Shown in pieces: positions 62,051 through 64,000 of a stretch of DNA of 64,000 nucleotides (positions are counted from its first letter, which is position 1; each line of letters opens with the position of its first letter). The notes beneath the pieces are model-generated. The model was given only the letters and a program-made list of their open reading frames with translations. It searched no databases and was not told the origin of the DNA. A program made the position numbers and the translations under genes. Source of the stretch: Halosimplex salinum (GTDB lineage Archaea > Halobacteriota > Halobacteria > Halobacteriales > Haloarculaceae); the NCBI RefSeq assembly GCF_003730195.1, contig NZ_QWGG01000003.1:248001-312000 (forward strand), in the 5' to 3' direction.

Positions 62051-62496
62051 ACGCGCTGTCCGACCGCGACCCGGTAAAGCGTGCCGTTGTACGAGACCAG
62101 CACGCCGTCGTCCGAGACCGCCGTCGCGTTGCGCGCAGCCAGCGCGTCGCGCTCGTCGAACGGCGAGTGGGTGAACGCCTCCTTCAGCCCCCAGGGCCCC
62201 TTCTGATAGGGGTCCGAGGCGCCGTCGCGGAGGGCTTTCGTGGTGTAGGGGTACTGGCGCTCCGAGAGCGCAGTGCCGTTGATCGCGGCGCTCGCGTTGG
62301 CGACGGTCCCGTTACTGGCGACGGTAGCGTTGCCGCCGGCCGTCGCGTTCGGTCCGCCGTCTCCGGAATCGACGGGGTCGGCAGTCACGTAGTAGGGGTC
62401 ACCGCTCGCGAGCAACGACGGGAGGGCCCCCAGCGCGAGAAGCGCGACCAGCACGACCAGAATCAGCAGGACGGCATTGCGAGTGACCCGACGCAT
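62047..62496 (-). CDS. Membrane-anchored Asn-rich extracellular protein
   Basis: 149 residues. One hydrophobic helix (about 8-30) with a basic leader (MRRVTRNAVLLILVVLVALL) is followed by an extracellular domain rich in N-x-T/S sequons (NATAGG, NATVASNGTVANASAAINGT as two parts), so it is likely N-glycosylated. No enzymatic motif. It leads the NUDIX operon with a 4-bp overlap; why a glycoprotein is linked to NUDIX enzymes is unclear. Confidence 0.8.
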   Translation of the reverse strand: MRRVTRNAVLLILVVLVALLALGALPSLLASGDPYYVTADPVDSGDGGPNATAGGNATVASNGTVANASAAINGTALSERQYPYTTKALRDGASDPYQKGPWGLKEAFTHSPFDERDALAARNATAVSDDGVLVSYNGTLYRVAVGQRV

Positions 62497-62565
62497 AGCC
62501 GCGCTACGGTCGTCGCCGTGAAAACGACACGGATACGCGCCGGGGCGGCCGGGCCAGCCACTTCC

Positions 62566-63054
62566 TCACTCGCCGCCCGCCTGGCCGTCTGAATCGTCCG
62601 CCTCGTCGCTCCGCTCGTCCGCGTCGTCCGGCTCGCCGGCGACGAGTCCCTCGTAGACGCGCCCGAACGCCTGCCGGCGGAGCGTCCCGACGGCGGCCTC
62701 GCGCTCGTCCTGGAAGGTCGCGGCGACGACGGTCTCGGCGGCGGGCGCGACGTGCCAGACGACGTTGTCGACGTGTTCGCTCCCGGCCTCGTGGACGTCG
62801 TAGCCGTCGCGCTCGGCGACCCAGTCGTCGAACTCGTCGCGCGTCCCGACGCGGACCGCGAGCATCGAGGCGAACAGCGCGTCGCGAGCGGTCTCGACCA
62901 CCTCGCTCGTGACCCGCTCGCGGTACTCGGCCTTGTCCATCTCCATCGCCTTGGCGACCTCCTTGACGACCACCTGCGCCGTCGGCCCGAGCGCCTCGTA
63001 GCGCTCCCGGGCCTCGGCGGCGGTGGCCGGCTCTATCGTCCCCTCGGTGTCCAT
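62566..63054 (-). CDS. DUF5809-like protein
   Basis: 162 residues. The mostly helical N-terminal part (ARERYEALGPTAQVVVKEVA, MDKAEYRERVTSEVVE) is followed by a beta-rich region (NVVWHVAPAAETVVAATFQ) and an acidic tail. It begins 24 bp after the DUF5810-like gene on the same strand, and the two are probably one transcript. The names are from memory of haloarchaeal pairs. Function unknown. Confidence 0.82.
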   Translation of the reverse strand: MDTEGTIEPATAAEARERYEALGPTAQVVVKEVAKAMEMDKAEYRERVTSEVVETARDALFASMLAVRVGTRDEFDDWVAERDGYDVHEAGSEHVDNVVWHVAPAAETVVAATFQDEREAAVGTLRRQAFGRVYEGLVAGEPDDADERSDEADDSDGQAGGE

Positions 63055-63078
63055 GTCCGACGATCCGGACGCCGGGAC

Positions 63079-63603
63079 TTAGGAACTCTCGGTTTCGTCG
63101 TCGGCATCGGCGCCAGCGTCGGCGTCCGCGTTCGACTCCGCTTCGCCGTCGGTCGCGTCGACCTCGTCGCCCGTGTTCTCCCGGCGCTTTCGAGTCAGTT
63201 CGCGCGCCTCGGCGAGCACGTCGTCGGTCTCGCCCTCGAAGTCGTCGAGGTCCGCCACACCGCCGGGGGCGGCGCTGTCGATCGCGTCCGGCGTGCTTCC
63301 CGGAGAGCGCCCGCTCCGTCCGTGGTCGTGTGCGTGGCCGCCGTGGCTCCCGTGGTCGTGCTCGTGACCCGCCTCGGCGCCGCCGGTCGTGTCCTCGAAG
63401 ACCTGCGGGAACTCCTCCTCGTCGGCGCGGTCGGCGACCCGCTCGGCGAGTTCCTCGGGAGCGAGGTCGGCCCAGCCGTCGACGTGGTCGTCCAGCCACG
63501 CCTCGTGGCCCTCCCCGCGGAGCATCGCCGTGAACGCGAGGTGGTTGGCGAGGTGCTCGGCGTCGGCCTGAGGGTCGTCGCAGACGGGACACGCGTAGCC
63601 CAT
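63079..63603 (-). CDS. DUF5810-like zinc-finger protein with His-rich spacer
   Basis: 174 residues from ATG 63603. The N-terminal MGYACPVCDDPQADAEHLAN with HLAFTAMLRGEGH makes a C-x-x-C plus His zinc-finger module. A His/Gly/Asp-rich stretch (GHEHDHGSHGGHAHDHG) near residue 80 could bind further metal ions. The C-terminus is a low-complexity acidic tail. It is first in a two-gene unit with the DUF5809-like gene. Role unknown, perhaps a metal-responsive adaptor. Confidence 0.82.
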   Translation of the reverse strand: MGYACPVCDDPQADAEHLANHLAFTAMLRGEGHEAWLDDHVDGWADLAPEELAERVADRADEEEFPQVFEDTTGGAEAGHEHDHGSHGGHAHDHGRSGRSPGSTPDAIDSAAPGGVADLDDFEGETDDVLAEARELTRKRRENTGDEVDATDGEAESNADADAGADADDETESS

Positions 63604-63720
63604 ACCCGGCCGGACGGCCGCGACGGGCATATGCCTTTCAGGAGCGAGTCGACGGCGACCGCCGGACCGCGTGCCAGCGAGGCGACAGACGTAAGGACCG
63701 CACGGCCGTCCCGTCGGGTG

Positions 63721-64000
63721 ATGTGGCCCTGGGGACACCTCGCGCTGGCCTACCTCGCCTACTCGCTGTACTCTCGGCTCCGCCGCGGTCACCGCCCGAT
63801 CGCGGCGACGGCGCTCGTCGTCGCTCTCGGCTCGCAGGCGCCCGACCTCGTCGACAAACCGCTCGCGTGGACGCTCTCGGTCCTGCCGAGCGGCCGGTCG
63901 CTGTCCCACTCGCTCCTGGTCGTCGTCCCCGTCGTCGCGCTCGTGTACACGGTCGCGCTCGTTCGCGACGAGGACGAGGAACCGCTGGCAGTCGCGTTCG
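63721..64000 (+). CDS. Membrane metal-dependent hydrolase (YdjM/DUF457-like), truncated by window end
   Basis: 93 codons are visible from ATG 63721, and the frame runs off the end. MWPWGHLALAYLAYSLYSRL and QAPDLVDKPLAWTLSVLP with RSLSHSLLV match the YdjM-like membrane hydrolase family, in which H and D residues near the membrane bind metal. Two hydrophobic helices are complete. The remaining part and any partners lie outside the window. Confidence 0.8.
   Translation, partial: MWPWGHLALAYLAYSLYSRLRRGHRPIAATALVVALGSQAPDLVDKPLAWTLSVLPSGRSLSHSLLVVVPVVALVYTVALVRDEDEEPLAVAF

Overview
The window is a dense, very GC-rich stretch of a haloarchaeal (class Halobacteria) chromosome. The predicted proteins are strongly acidic. 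Many genes have a TATA-like box 22-30 nt before the start codon, as expected for leaderless archaeal transcripts, and many starts overlap the preceding stop (GTGA or ATGA). Recognisable archaeal genes include sepF, srp54 (ffh), dph6, cofE, mer-like, a beta-CASP ribonuclease and a pilus ATPase with its membrane platform. The gene mix and repeat style suggest a Haloarculaceae-like organism, but that placement is inference. I found no rRNA, tRNA, CRISPR array or transposase gene.

Layout. 1-5920: a compact type IV pilus-like secretion cluster (coiled-coil protein, pseudopilin-like protein, ATPase, F-type platform, two single-TM proteins). 5991-9213: small cytosolic genes including sepF, a DUF5611-like protein and an acidic double zinc-ribbon protein. 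9263-12507: rhodanese/metallo-beta-lactamase protein, a small membrane protein and thiE. 12594-18334: MFS transporter, SDR, CoA-disulfide-reductase-like flavoprotein, NmrA-like protein and aldo/keto reductase. 18860-24694: cupin, TetR regulator and two paralogous ABC exporters sharing one palindromic operator. 24856-30781: histidine kinase, beta-CASP ribonuclease, MATE exporter and Tat lipoprotein. 30815-34527: ThuA-like protein, a 42-residue zinc-finger protein, dph6 between two hairpin elements, and a lower-GC lipoprotein island. 34528-42690: DUF373 membrane protein, mannonate dehydratase, SppA, PhnP-like hydrolase, a recombinase-CheF fusion and srp54. 42842-48319: ABC-2 exporter and a PhoU/RCK plus split-MgtE cation module. 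48332-54959: mer-cofE F420 pair, inositol-phosphatase-like protein, phosphodiesterase, NUDIX/IF2B fusion and DUF3179 protein. 54999-64000: UlaG-like hydrolase, GH2 beta-galactosidase, aminoglycoside-phosphotransferase-like kinase, rhodanese, a NUDIX pair, two haloarchaeal zinc/DUF proteins and a truncated membrane hydrolase.

The most striking items are four. First, a 697-residue protein joins a haloarchaeal tyrosine-recombinase fold, with the expected catalytic Tyr replaced by Phe, to a CheF-like taxis domain. Second, an 18-bp palindrome sits on the promoters of two ABC exporters and next to a divergent TetR gene. Third, a dispersed structured repeat of about 250 bp occurs twice (34126-34375 and 51203-51440), and other hairpin elements and short tandem arrays recur in the intergenic spaces. 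Fourth, a pair of related long hairpins flanks dph6.

All family assignments are from sequence reading and memory of family motifs; no database search was run.
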